A DNA stretch of 64,000 bases. Source: Glandiceps talaboti (taxonomy: Eukaryota; Hemichordata; Enteropneusta; Spengelidae). Where the stretch lies: positions 14,409,519-14,473,518 of the forward strand of contig NC_135569.1 of assembly GCF_964340395.1 (NCBI RefSeq). The letters are read 5' to 3'. The notes below the pieces were generated by a model. It saw only the letters and a program-made list of their open reading frames with translations. It was not told the origin of the DNA and ran no database searches. Numbering within the stretch: position 1 is the first letter of the stretch; the number at the start of each line of letters is the position of its first letter. The position numbers and the translations under genes were made by a program. Of this stretch, positions 10,624 to 22,502 are shown piece by piece.

Positions 10624-13600
10624 TAGTCCAGTCAATCTAGCGAAAAAAATGGCCGAACCCAAACATAATTGCAACAGAAATAATTTTTAGTGCATCTTGC
10701 TCAGAATTTTATGCTGAATAACATATCAAAAGTCTAGAAAAATCTAAGTGGTGGAACATGGTGAAAAATAAGGTTTAATTAAGTAGTGTAATTAGCGGAA
10801 ATATCATTTATGAATTTCTGTTTTTAGAAAGACCCATGAAGAAACATGTCTATGGATAGGTCCGAGGGGTAGATATTACTCCGTTATTATAATTTTATGA
10901 ATGATTTGATATTAAACTACCTCCCAATAACTGTACACAGATTTTAGCTGTATTTATAATTAGCTTAATTGACATATAATTAGTTTAATTGACATGACTA
11001 ACACAGAGTGTAAACAAGATACATTTTGCAAACACCTATGCAAGTAATATGTCTTTCTGTATCAACTGAGATTAAAAAGCAGTCTTATGATATTTCTTTC
11101 ACTATCAAATAAGCTTTATTGCATACACTTAAGTATTTATTAATTAGTATAATTGACACACATAACATAAAAAATATCCATGAAAGGCATTTATATACAA
11201 TGTATATGTATATACCATTACATTTGTTCCTACAGTTATATACATTATGAAAGCTATATTTTGAAGATATTTTAAAACAAGAAACTATTCCAACAAGATA
11301 ATTAGGCATTAATTAATACATTACAACCTGTGTTGACTGTGTGTCATGTACAATGAAAGTAATGTGGCTTTGAATACGTCTTTAATTAAGAAATCAGATA
11401 CCTGAACTGGATTAATAATCTACATAATTGTCATGTCAAATTAGCAAACGAAGGACTAAATCAAAATACTGTTGGTGTACTTTCAGAGATATTCTCTAAA
11501 AATCACATTCAAAACAGAAAAATACACAAAAATCTAATCATTTGAGAGAAATTCATTTTAATAAATAGCATTCATGGTATTCATCGAAAGGTTCACACAT
11601 TGCAGTCAGATATTCTTCATAATTGTGGGAACGGGCTTCTTTTCTCTTTATACATATTGTCTAAAAACAACTTTCAGAAGCAATCAGTGGATGGCTTTAT
11701 TGCTGTATACAAACTTTATATTCTAATCAAACTGAAGAAATGTTTTAAACATGCTTGGAGACACATTAAAGACAGGTAGATGACTGTGTAAGTTTTCGCT
11801 GTCTAGATTTGTATTCATCCATATCTGTTACATTGACATATGCCTACACTGAGTACTACAATATTGTCGCAATACACTTTGTAAATGTGACATCAATTCA
11901 TTGTGTAACATTGAATAAAATATAGAGTGCATATCCCAATAGCGTTTGGTGTGGTACATATATAGTGACAACATACGCAGTGTAATCTGTTCATTTTTTT
12001 CACTTGAGTCCTAATATGGAGTGTTGTGTTATCTGCAATGACTCCGTATCCAACGGTCAAGAAACTGTTGTTTTACGTGACAAAGGTCGTGATGGCCTTC
12101 GCCGGGCCATTGAAGCCAGGGGAGATGCTTTTTGTATAGAGTCTGGACAAAAGGTACACCAAATATGCCGCAAAGAGTATTGCAACCCTAACTATATCAC
12201 CAAGCATAAAAGAAACTTGGAATCATCAAATTCATCAGACAGTAGACAGCGCATACTTCGATCAAAAGAACACCAATTTGTTTTCAAAGAAAATTGTCTC
12301 TTCTGTGGACAACCAGCAAAATACGATGGTAAGAAAAAAGGATTTGACATTATTCCTGTAAGAACCGCAGATTTCCAAGATGCTATCTACGACATTTGTA
12401 AGACAAGAAATGACATCTGGTCATTGAAAGTGCATGCCAGACTTGAATATGCACAGGATCTTCACGCTGCTGATGCTGTGTATCACCAACAATGTAGTGT
12501 TAACTTTAGAACCATGAAACAGATTCCTCTACCCTATGATACAGAATATCAAAAGGGGCCAAAGAGAAAACGACAACACGGCAGGCCGCAAGATTCAAAA
12601 AGATTTGAGGCATTCCTTAAAGTAGCAAACTATCTAGAGCAAAATGATGATGAACAGATAACTATATTGGACATGGTTGAAAAGATGAAAGAGTACCTTG
12701 AAAGTGAAAATGATTGTAGAGATTATGAGCCATATAATCATCAGCATATGAAAAGGAAACTGATAGAGCACTTTGGTTATGAAATCATAATCACTGAAAT
12801 CAATGGAAAGGAAAATGTAGTGACATTCCTTCCCACAGCCTCAACTATTTTAACCAACTTCTATCATTCAGCTGACAAGGAAAACTGTGAAACAGAAACA
12901 CAGCATATTGTAGAGACAGCAGCAAAACTAATAAAGAATGAAATAAAGTCAGTGAAAGTTCAGCGGGAAACATATCCATCTTGTACAGAAATGTCATCTA
13001 TTAATGACAATCTTGACTTTCTTCCTGGAACTCTGAGACTTTTACTAACAAAATTGTTTGTTGGTAAAGATGTTGACCTAAAAGTAGCATCTGTGGGACA
13101 GGCTATCATGGCAGCAACTAGACCTAGATTCCTTATACCTCCACTACAGATAGGCCTTGGTGTTCAAATGCACCACCAATTTGCCTCACGATTCTTGATT
13201 GACACCTTAAATAGTCATGGTTTCTGCTCTTCCTACCCTGAAGTTAAAACGTTTGAGTCAAGTGCAGCTGTAACTCAGGGAATAGACATCCCTGGTTATG
13301 TCCCTGGTCATTTCATCCAATATATTGCTGACAATGTAGATCATAATGTGAGAACAATTGATGGACATGGTACATTCCATGGAATGGGCATCATTGCAGC
13401 AGTTACTCCAGGTACAACAGTTTCAAACCCTGTACCAAGGAGACCCGTTACATCTGATGATATTGCTGCTGTTGGGCGCATCAATATCCATTTCTGGAGA
13501 GCAGAGGGTCCTCAACTTTCCTCAGTGACCTATGATAATTTCGTTGAGTCTGCTGTCAAAGATGCTACGTATAACTTTGACATTTTTTGGAAAACGTCTT

Positions 13601-16600
13601 GGTTACTTCGACCCCAGCGACCTGGTTGGTCAGGAATGATGCAAATGATGCACCATGGAAATCATCCAGGAAAATCCTCAGTTGTTTTCATGCCAATGAT
13701 AGATATGAGTGCCAGTGATATGTCATGTATATATTCTACTTTGATATTCGTATGTGGCCAAGCAATGAAGTATGATAAAACTCCTGTCTTAACATTTGAT
13801 CAGCCACTTTGGTGGAAAGCAAAGATAATCATTGAAAATGAACCACCTGATAGTAATCTTCGCACTCTCGTCCTCCGACTTGGAGGGTTTCATACCGAGA
13901 TGAGCTTTCTTGGCTGCATTGGTCATCTGATGGCAGGATCTGGGCTTGAGGATTTGTTGGAAATTGTATATGCAAAAAATGCTGTTTTGCATATGCTAAG
14001 TGGCAAGGCAATTGCACGTGCTGTAAGGGGACATTTACTTGTGGACACAGCACTCCACACAATTATCCTGTCAAATATATACAAAATTCCCCTTCCTAGA
14101 ATTCATCAGCAAGAACTTGAAAATGGTGATGATGAAGTTTATACAGGTTCAACTGATGACACTTTCACACATAACACAACCAATGCAGGTAACGAGGGTA
14201 GTTTGAATAATGATAGTGATGATGATGAGTCTGACGGAATTCCTAGTGGAGAGGTTGAGGAGCTGCAGGAACTTGCATGTCTGTTTGATAAACTGATGAA
14301 GGATGAAGTGACAGCTTCTGAGGTTAAGGTATCAACAGTCTTGGATATCATAAAAGAAAAAGTTGAAAATGAGAAAACGTTGATGAGTGACTTCAGAACA
14401 GCAAAACTTTGGATTCAGTACATGGACATGGTAAGTATCATACAGCGATTTATCAAAGGTGAACGTACTGGTAATTGGAAACTACATCTCTACACTTTGT
14501 CGGAAATGTTGCCTTATCTTGCTGCTTCAGGACATAATCTGTATGCTAAGTCAGTCCGCCTTTATTTGCAGGATATGTTAAAGCTGAAACATGAACATCC
14601 AGTCCTTTATAAAAACTTTGAAGATGGGCTCCATGTCATCAGGCGAAGTGATCGGTTTTGGGCTGGCTTATCTTCAGATCTGATTATTGAACAAGTTCTT
14701 ATGAGGAGCATGAAGACAAGTGGTGGCCTGACTAGGGGAAGGGGAATGACAGAGTTACAGCGTGTCACATGGTTGTTGTCTACGCCATCATGTGCAGAGG
14801 TAAACAATGCCATGCAAGAAGTTGCCAAAGTGTCATATAAAACAAGTGAACAGCATCAAGACAGCACACAGGCACGTGTAGAAAGGGACAAGCTTGACAT
14901 TCAGAGGCTCCTTGGCTTCTTACAAGAACGAAATCCCTTTAGTAATGATTCAAGTCTACGTAATATAGCTACTGGTGTGACAGCAGACTCTTCTGTAAAT
15001 GTTGACACTGCAAAGGAAGTTGGACTTAAGATTTTGGAATCTATGACAGGGAAGAATGTTATGGATTTTTCATTCAGGAAAAACACACAAGCAGTTACTT
15101 TAGCTGCAAAGAAATCCATGAAAGTGAATGGGGACACCATACAGGTCGATCCCCAACTCTTGTTTCAGCGGTATATTACTGCAGCAGAAAACATAGAAAA
15201 CAGAGAAGCTGTTTTTGAATACGAGTTGTGTACTCAACCTCCAGCCCTCTTTGACTCATCAGGACTAATGAGGAAGGCTAATAAACCAGCATTGGCAGAA
15301 GTAATGTGGCGTAAACACAACCCTGAGAAAGTCGAACCAATAGGGGAAGTTCAGTATGTCATTGATGGTGGCTCACTTTTACAGCGGATTCCTTGGCCAC
15401 GCACTGTCACATACAATGATATTAGTAAACTATACATAAACTATGTAGCAAAGAAATACGGAAAGGCAATCATTGTGTTTGATGGGTATGAAGATGGGCC
15501 ATCCACAAAAGATGTTACACATCAAAGACGTTCCAAAGGACACATTGAGCCAACAGTTAATTTCACAGGTGATATGATATGCAAGTCAAGGAAAGAGCAG
15601 TTTCTGGTGAACACGACAAACAAACAAAGGTTCATCAACTTTCTCAGCAAAAGACTCGAAGAAAATGGATGCAAGACACACCATGCAGGTGGTGATGCTG
15701 ATCTATTGATTGTACAAAAAGCAATCGAGTCTGCATCTACCATGAACACTGTTCTTGTCGGAGAGGATACAGACCTGTTAGTGTTGCTCTGTCATCATGT
15801 TGGTCAAGGTGGGTTTGATTTGTTCTTCCGTTCAGAGCAGAAGCAAAATACCAGGAAAAAGATGAAGATTTGGAACATTAATACATTAAGAAAAGAACTT
15901 GGAGAGGAGGCGTGCAAAAACATTCTGTTTATGCATGCCATACTAGGATGTGATACTACATCAGCATTGTATGGCATTGGCAAGGGGTCAGCCTTAAAAA
16001 AATTCTGGAAAAATGACCAATTCAGGGAACTGGCTGCTGCTTTCTTGGAGGAGTCTGCTACAAAGGAGTGCATTGAGACTGCAGGACATGCTTCACTAAT
16101 TTTAATATATGGGGGAAAAGATGGTGACCAATTGAATTACCTTCGCTATCAACGATTTTGTCAAAAGGTTGCAACAAGTACTACATGTGTTCATCCACAA
16201 AGTCTTCCTCCAACTGCATCAGCCGCTCGAAAACATAGTTTTAGGGTTTACTATCAAGTACAACAATGGATGGGAAAGGGGCAGGATTTGAACCCAGTGG
16301 ATTGGGGCTGGAATCTTGTTGGAGGAAGCTTGGGAGCCAAACAGATGGATTTACCACCAGCGCCACCAACACTTCTCAGTGTTGTTAGATGTAACTGTAA
16401 GGCCGATTGTACTTCAACAAGATGCAGTTGCAAGAAACATGGCCTAGAATGTTCCCTTGCATGTGGAGAATGTAGAGGGCTGAGCTGCTCAAATGCACCA
16501 CAGCCAGAATTTGATGTTTTATTTGAAGAGTGAGGCGACAAGTACTGTCGATACATTCATAAATGATGTGTTCTAGTAACACTTAAAGATATTGATTTGA

Positions 16601-17434
16601 TTGATTGATTAAAATACATGTCTGTCGTTTAGGTTCTAAGCTTTAAAATTCTTTATATAAGTACACGAATGGGTACTTTAGAAACATTATAAAGGAGAAT
16701 AGTACATTCAATAGGTGGTTTATAGACGTATACAAATATAGATACTGTATGGGTTTGACAGTATTTGTAGGGGATATTGACAAATTATGCTCGTTTAAAA
16801 CAATTGCTAATTATTTTCAATTATATTTGAGTGCATTACTAATATGTTTTGCTCCACATCTTCCTATAATTTGGCTAGTAGTGTTATATATACTACGTGA
16901 CTTATCGTATATCTTGATGTTGCATAATTCTAATCAATGTCTTCTATGCTAATTGCACTAATTGACAAACAGATGTTTACACAACATTGGTAAGATTTAG
17001 TGATAAAATATCTAAGGAGACCAATAGTGCACTCACTTTTTAAATGTTTATCGACATACAAACACATTTAGAATGAAAAAGTGCATATATTACTGTATGT
17101 TATTCATGTTAATTAACATAATTAATGCATAATTAACTTCTTTGTAGCTTTCAGAGCATTCTAGTGACCAAATGATTCTATTCAGCCGATTTCTCATGCT
17201 TAGAGCTATCATTTGATATATCACTTGCATTATTCTTTGTATACAAGGTATTTCTTAAATATACCATTTTCGCTAATTATGCTAATTATTCAAAAGTCGA
17301 TTTTCACCATGTTCCACCACTTAGATTTTTCTAGACTTTTGATATGTTGTTCAGCATAAAATTCTGAGCAAGATGCACTAAAAATTATTTCTGTTGCAAT
17401 TATGTTTGGGTCAAACCTTATTTTGACTGGACTA
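10624..17434 (+). mobile_element. Inner autonomous transposon, Academ-like, TAA flanks
   Basis: Inverted repeats of about 145 bp (imperfect) lie at 10624-10770 and about 17290-17434. The extreme ends are TAGTCCAGTCAA and its complement, and the shared block includes cccaaacataattgcaac and agtggtggaacatggtg. Direct TAA trinucleotides flank the ends (10621-10623 and 17435-17437). The element contains the single large ORF 12016-16533. A 3-bp duplication plus a transposase joined to an XPG-type nuclease fits the Academ superfamily (XPG-bearing lineage). The superfamily call rests on architecture, not alignment. Confidence 0.7.
12016..16533 (+). CDS. Transposase with XPG/FEN1-like nuclease domain (Academ-like)
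   Basis: An uninterrupted 1505-residue ORF; the ATG at 12016 has A at -3 and G at +4. Domains in order: two Cys-rich modules (CxxC...HxxxC...C near residues 5-60, then CLFC...HQQC near 100-165); a central region with conserved acidic motifs PMIDMSASD (D563), LTFDQPLWWKA (D595), GGFHTEMSFLG (E628) and SDLIIEQVLMR (E892), where I would look for the DDE catalytic site; then an XPG/FEN1-like nuclease fold with VIDGG (D1117), VFDGYED (D1156), GGDADLL (D1227/D1229), GEDTDLLVLL (D1251/D1253) and LGCDTTSALYGIGKGSALKKF-type residues (D1313) that resemble the GCDY-helix-hairpin-helix of XPG. The C-terminus (about 1459-1491) is a CxC-rich, tesmin/TSO1-like cysteine cluster. Nuclear DNA transposition is the likely role. 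The frame is open throughout, so the copy may be young or active. Confidence 0.8.
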   Translation: MECCVICNDSVSNGQETVVLRDKGRDGLRRAIEARGDAFCIESGQKVHQICRKEYCNPNYITKHKRNLESSNSSDSRQRILRSKEHQFVFKENCLFCGQPAKYDGKKKGFDIIPVRTADFQDAIYDICKTRNDIWSLKVHARLEYAQDLHAADAVYHQQCSVNFRTMKQIPLPYDTEYQKGPKRKRQHGRPQDSKRFEAFLKVANYLEQNDDEQITILDMVEKMKEYLESENDCRDYEPYNHQHMKRKLIEHFGYEIIITEINGKENVVTFLPTASTILTNFYHSADKENCETETQHIVETAAKLIKNEIKSVKVQRETYPSCTEMSSINDNLDFLPGTLRLLLTKLFVGKDVDLKVASVGQAIMAATRPRFLIPPLQIGLGVQMHHQFASRFLIDTLNSHGFCSSYPEVKTFESSAAVTQGIDIPGYVPGHFIQYIADNVDHNVRTIDGHGTFHGMGIIAAVTPGTTVSNPVPRRPVTSDDIAAVGRINIHFWRAEGPQLSSVTYDNFVESAVKDATYNFDIFWKTSWLLRPQRPGWSGMMQMMHHGNHPGKSSVVFMPMIDMSASDMSCIYSTLIFVCGQAMKYDKTPVLTFDQPLWWKAKIIIENEPPDSNLRTLVLRLGGFHTEMSFLGCIGHLMAGSGLEDLLEIVYAKNAVLHMLSGKAIARAVRGHLLVDTALHTIILSNIYKIPLPRIHQQELENGDDEVYTGSTDDTFTHNTTNAGNEGSLNNDSDDDESDGIPSGEVEELQELACLFDKLMKDEVTASEVKVSTVLDIIKEKVENEKTLMSDFRTAKLWIQYMDMVSIIQRFIKGERTGNWKLHLYTLSEMLPYLAASGHNLYAKSVRLYLQDMLKLKHEHPVLYKNFEDGLHVIRRSDRFWAGLSSDLIIEQVLMRSMKTSGGLTRGRGMTELQRVTWLLSTPSCAEVNNAMQEVAKVSYKTSEQHQDSTQARVERDKLDIQRLLGFLQERNPFSNDSSLRNIATGVTADSSVNVDTAKEVGLKILESMTGKNVMDFSFRKNTQAVTLAAKKSMKVNGDTIQVDPQLLFQRYITAAENIENREAVFEYELCTQPPALFDSSGLMRKANKPALAEVMWRKHNPEKVEPIGEVQYVIDGGSLLQRIPWPRTVTYNDISKLYINYVAKKYGKAIIVFDGYEDGPSTKDVTHQRRSKGHIEPTVNFTGDMICKSRKEQFLVNTTNKQRFINFLSKRLEENGCKTHHAGGDADLLIVQKAIESASTMNTVLVGEDTDLLVLLCHHVGQGGFDLFFRSEQKQNTRKKMKIWNINTLRKELGEEACKNILFMHAILGCDTTSALYGIGKGSALKKFWKNDQFRELAAAFLEESATKECIETAGHASLILIYGGKDGDQLNYLRYQRFCQKVATSTTCVHPQSLPPTASAARKHSFRVYYQVQQWMGKGQDLNPVDWGWNLVGGSLGAKQMDLPPAPPTLLSVVRCNCKADCTSTRCSCKKHGLECSLACGECRGLSCSNAPQPEFDVLFEE

Positions 17435-18449
17435 TAAGTTGATATCTAACTGGAAAAATCACACTGCCATTTTAAGTTCATGTTATAAGCAACAGCTGAG
17501 TTCTCAACAACACCCGATCATCGGGTAGTAAGTACATTTAAGGTGAACTGAACACTCTAATATAAGTCCAGTGAAATTACATAACAACTATAGGTTAAAG
17601 AAAGAAATGGCAATGAAATAACGTGTTCACATATGTACACACATATACTGGATGCAACAAGAAGTTAGTAGGTTCACTGCAATGTTTAAACAGGCAATCT
17701 GTCAATGAACTTAGCCAAATAATAAACACAAAACAAGAATTCCAGAACAACAAGAATTCTTCATCAGCAAAGAATTTGTTCAAATAATGGAGTCCAATAT
17801 TAAACATATAGATATTCTTCTGAAATTCGGACACAACTCCAACTTATATCCAATGATGGAGATGTGGGGAAACTGTCCAATACAAGACAGGATTACGACT
17901 GATGAAGGACCTAACGGCCGGTCCAAAACATCAAAGAAGGATCAATAAAGTTTCTATCTGGGGACGTCTCGCCAATGCCTTCCTACTAACACCCTGATAT
18001 ACCAGGGTCAATAACCTCGACAAACCGGTCACTTGGCTAACTGACCCTCAAACCAATATTATTATACATACCACACCAAATACATATATTCAAGTATTTA
18101 TCAACCGTGTCAATTTAAGGTCTCCACACATTTTCAAACTTGATCGAACGACCTACGGTGCCACATTATTGAATTTTAAATTTCAAAACCGTATAAATCT
18201 GATTTACCTTAATGAAGAAAATTCTAAACTAAAGTTGTTAATTTCACCAAATATCAGATGGTAAATACTATTTTCTTCAATTTCAAATCCATTATTGATT
18301 CATTTTGCCGACTTATAATGAAAGAGTATTCTTCGCTGTTTTAATGCACTCGAACACTCTATAGTACATCTGCTTAGTACATCAAAATCATAAGATTCGT
18401 GTCTGAACAATTCTAAAATTGAAAAATAACAAACAATAAAAAATCATAA

Positions 18450-19072
18450 TTTCATAATTACGACAATCAAAAAGTCGTAATAACGAGAATCGTAAAGTCG
18501 TAAATACGAGAATCAAAAAGTCGTAATTACGAGAATCAAAAAGTCGTAATTACGAGAATAAAAAAGTCGTAATTACGAGAATCGAAAAGTCGTAATTACG
18601 AGAATCAAAAAGTCGTAATTACGACAATCAAAAAGTCGTAATTACGAGAATCGAAAAGTCGTAATTACGAGAATCAAAAAGTCGTAATTACGAGAATCAA
18701 AAAGTCGTAATTACGAGAATCGAAAAGTCGTAATTACTAGAATCAAAAAGTCGTAATTACGAGAATCAAAAAGTCGTAATTACTAGAATCAAAAAGTCAA
18801 ATGGTTCACTCCTAAATCCCGCGCTCAGAGTGATAACTGACTTGCTACTAACTGTTGTTGGCTTACCACATGTATCATGTGAAAAAAGTCGTAATTACGA
18901 GAAAAAAGTCGTAATTACGAGAATTGAAAACTCGTAATTACGAGAAAAAAGTCGTAATTACGAGAATTGAAATCTCGTAATTACGAGAAAAAAGTCGTAA
19001 TTACGAGAATTGAAAACTCGTAATTACGAGAAAAAAGTCGTAATTACGAGAATTGAAATCTCGTAATTACGA
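18450..19072. repeat. Right subterminal array of TCGTAATTACGA units
   Basis: Roughly 25 copies of the same 12-bp palindrome with aaaaag or gaatcaaaaag spacers, interrupted near 18795-18880 by about 90 bp of unrelated sequence. It mirrors the left array, and together they form the subterminal regions of the outer element. Confidence 0.85.
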
Positions 19073-19802
19073 GATTTTAAATTTTATTTTTTTCCTTACA
19101 ACTTGGCACTAATACGCTTCCGTACAAAAGAGTTGAATATGTCAAGTAATAAAAACTGCACCGATGAGTGCTCGGGTCTTGTTCAGGTATGTGAAGGCAT
19201 GCAAGTTGTTTACGCATGCGCGACTTCACAATACTGTCCAAGACAGGTGGTAAATAAAGTGTGTGTATTTAGCGAAGGTTGTCAATAATATTCTGATGTA
19301 TATATCATAGATCAGAATGCATTGATATCAGTGTTCTCCCCTCTATAGAGAATACACGGTGCAAACACCCGGCGACCTTGCCATATAGGTCGCAATGTTT
19401 GGCGGGTTTCTAACATGATTCAAAAGTATTCTGCAATCTTTGAGTTTTAGCTAGTAATCTTTGAATGACAAAATCATAACAATACTTTCACATGAATAGA
19501 AATGGCTGACCCTAAATGAACATTTGTGTATGTGTTGATATAAACATGTCAAGAGTAGTGAAGCATAGACCCTCAGGGTGTATGGTTGAAGACATGCATA
19601 TACTATAATGCTGTTCCGACTATGCAATATAATATGCAAATTAGCATGTTATTTGTATGTAAAGTAATATGCAAATTAGTCTCCATCCTTGTGATCTATC
19701 CTGGGGCAGACAATGGGTATAATGGTATCGTCATGTCATCACCACTGATACCTCGGCAGTGATACACAACAAGTGCTGCGCGCAATATCTGCTAATATAT
19801 AT

Positions 19803-20126
19803 TTAAATCAAAACACACCAGGACCTGGACTCAGCAGAGGGGTCATATTGTTCAAGGTGGTTTTTATATATCTTTGATGCGGATAATATCTTCTGTACCA
19901 TTGAATATATATTTTGATCTCTTCCCTCGTCTTGGATAATTCCAGCAAATGAATCACCATTTATAATCGTGAAAATGCGACTTCTATCGATGCCTTGACA
20001 TGTGATAGCTGTGATTGTTTTCATCAGTTCTTCGTGTGTGTTGATTTTATCCATATGTGTGACGATTACGAAAACAGGAACGGCACGAACTAAAAATTAA
20101 ACAAATTAAAGGTACTTCACAACGTT

Positions 20127-20163
<37 letters not shown>

Positions 20164-20273
20164 CGCACGCACGCACGTACGCACACACACACAATGCTCT
20201 CCTTAGTCTCTTTCCAATTCACATATACATACATACATACACACACACACACATACATACATACATACATACA

Positions 20274-20307
<34 letters not shown>

Positions 20308-22450
20308 CATACATACATATATACATACATACATACATACATACATACATACATACACACATACATACATACATACATACATACATACATACATACATAC
20401 ATACGTACATACGTACATACGTACATACATACATACATACATACATACATACATACATACATACATACATACATACATAGAAATGCATAAGGAACTAATA
20501 AACCAGTCCGTATATATAGCTGTTAAATCCGACGTTTCGAATAAATATTCTTTTTCAAAGGAAAAATTGGCGAGACAGAGAAATGCCAGGTGAAAACCCG
20601 AATATTTCTAAATATAATGGAACAAAACCGCGCGTGATATAAATAAACGGTAATACGTGGGTTAAGTTCTTAAATTCGCACGCACCTAATAGAACCCAAT
20701 AGAATACGCCTGAAATTTAAAAAAATACCCAATAATCATGATAATTAGATTGGGAAAGACGAGAATAATCTATTAATTCCAAGGGGTTCCAGCGTTCCAA
20801 GACGGAAAATGATTTCTTCTTCCTTCAACCTCAAAGCTTTCTCATCACCAGAAACCTTACAAATTCCTGAAATAGACATATCTGATACATTATGATCGTT
20901 TGTAATAAAACGCATAGATACGGGATAGTTACGATTCTTTTGTCTGGTCAAACGGAGATGTTCCACGAAACGATCACCAAGACGACGTACAGTTGAACCT
21001 ATATATAGAAAACCACATTTTTGACATGTAATGCAATACACTACATTAGTACTAATACAAGTAAATCTACTTGTAACAGGCACACTGTTCTTAGGGCCAA
21101 AAGCATGATTAGTATTTATAATGAAACGACATGTACCACATCGAGTACGATCGCACGGAAAAGAACCAGCATTAACTTCCAATTCACGTTGTTCTGTACG
21201 TACCACCATATCTCTAAGACTGGTATCACGACGCCAAGCTGTTAATGGTACTGCAGGGAACAATGAATTGGTAACCCTATTAGAACGTAAGATATTAAAA
21301 TGCTTGTATATAATGTTTTTAACTCTAGTTGAAAAGGGATGGTATGTAAGAGCTAGTATGGGACGATCGTTGTTACTCCTCTGATCATGTGATTTGATAC
21401 AAGCTTCCCTAGACAAAGATGATACTTTATGTAAAGCCGCGTTGGTAACAGACATAGGATAACCACGTTGATGGAAGTACGTGCAAAATTCAGCAGACCT
21501 TTTTCTGAAATCCAAATCACTACTACAAATACGACGTAGACGTATACATACATACATACATACATACATACATACATACATACATACATAGTAACGCATA
21601 AGGAACTTGTGAGATAGTCCGAATAAATAGATGTTTCGAATATAAAATTCTTTTTCAAGGTATTGCAAGGCAAGACATATTAGGTAAACACCAATCTGAT
21701 TAAAATCTGATGTTAGATAGGCTGGTTTTCCTGTATTTACCTTTATTCCATCGTTATTGCGTCTTTTACGTTAGTTTTTTTTTCCTGGGCGAACGCCTTT
21801 CCAAAGAAAAGGAAAGGCGTTCGACAGAACGCCTTTCCAAAGAGTTGGAAAGGCGTTCGCCCAGGAAAAAAAAACTAACGTAAAAGACGCAATAACGATG
21901 GAATAAAGGTAAATACAGGAAAACCAGCCTATCTAACATCAGATTTTAATCAGATTGGGTAAACACCTGAATATATTTGAATGTTATGGAACAGAACGAT
22001 AACCGTGCGTGATTAATGGTTTTTACTTGTTAAAAGTTCTAATATTCGCACACACCAAATAGAACCCAACAGAACACGCCTGAAATATAAATAAGCGTGA
22101 TTAGAACGGAAATGACGTGAATAATCTATTAATTCTAAGGGGATCTAGCGTTCCGAGAGAGAGAAAATGATTTCATCTTCCTTCAACCGCAATAGTTGCG
22201 CATCACCACATACATGCATACATACATACATACATGCATGCATGCATGCACGCACGCACGCGCACACACACATACATACATACATACATACATACATACA
22301 TACATACATACATACACACACGTATACATACATACAGAATACATACATACATACATACATACATACATACATACATACATACATACATACATTAATTGTA
22401 CATATGGTCTGCAAGGTTATGTTGCTGTTAACAGACTGTCAGTCACCAAT

Positions 22451-22502
<52 letters not shown>

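Larger units (their letters stand above)
10195..19124. mobile_element. Outer large DNA transposon: 52-bp TIRs, CAAAAG duplication
   Basis: The terminal inverted repeats at 10195-10246 and 19073-19124 match over 52 bp and begin TACGGAAGCGTATTAG. Direct CAAAAG copies flank them at 10189-10194 and 19125-19130. Just inside both ends are arrays of the palindrome TCGTAATTACGA. Without the nested 6.8-kb element, this element is about 2.1 kb and shows no transposase of its own (17438-18440 has no convincing ORF), so it looks non-autonomous. Its superfamily is unassigned. Alternatively the whole 8.9 kb is one element with two layers of inverted repeats. Confidence 0.8.

Noticed and set aside
13789-16582. 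Several antisense frames under the large transposase ORF
   Set aside because: Shadows of a long coding sequence; none has family motifs or regulatory context.
20106-20490. Long open frames of repeated MYVC or HTYI residues on both strands
   Set aside because: Pure translations of the CATA microsatellite; the same happens at 22145-22541, 36414-37016 and 38838-39119.
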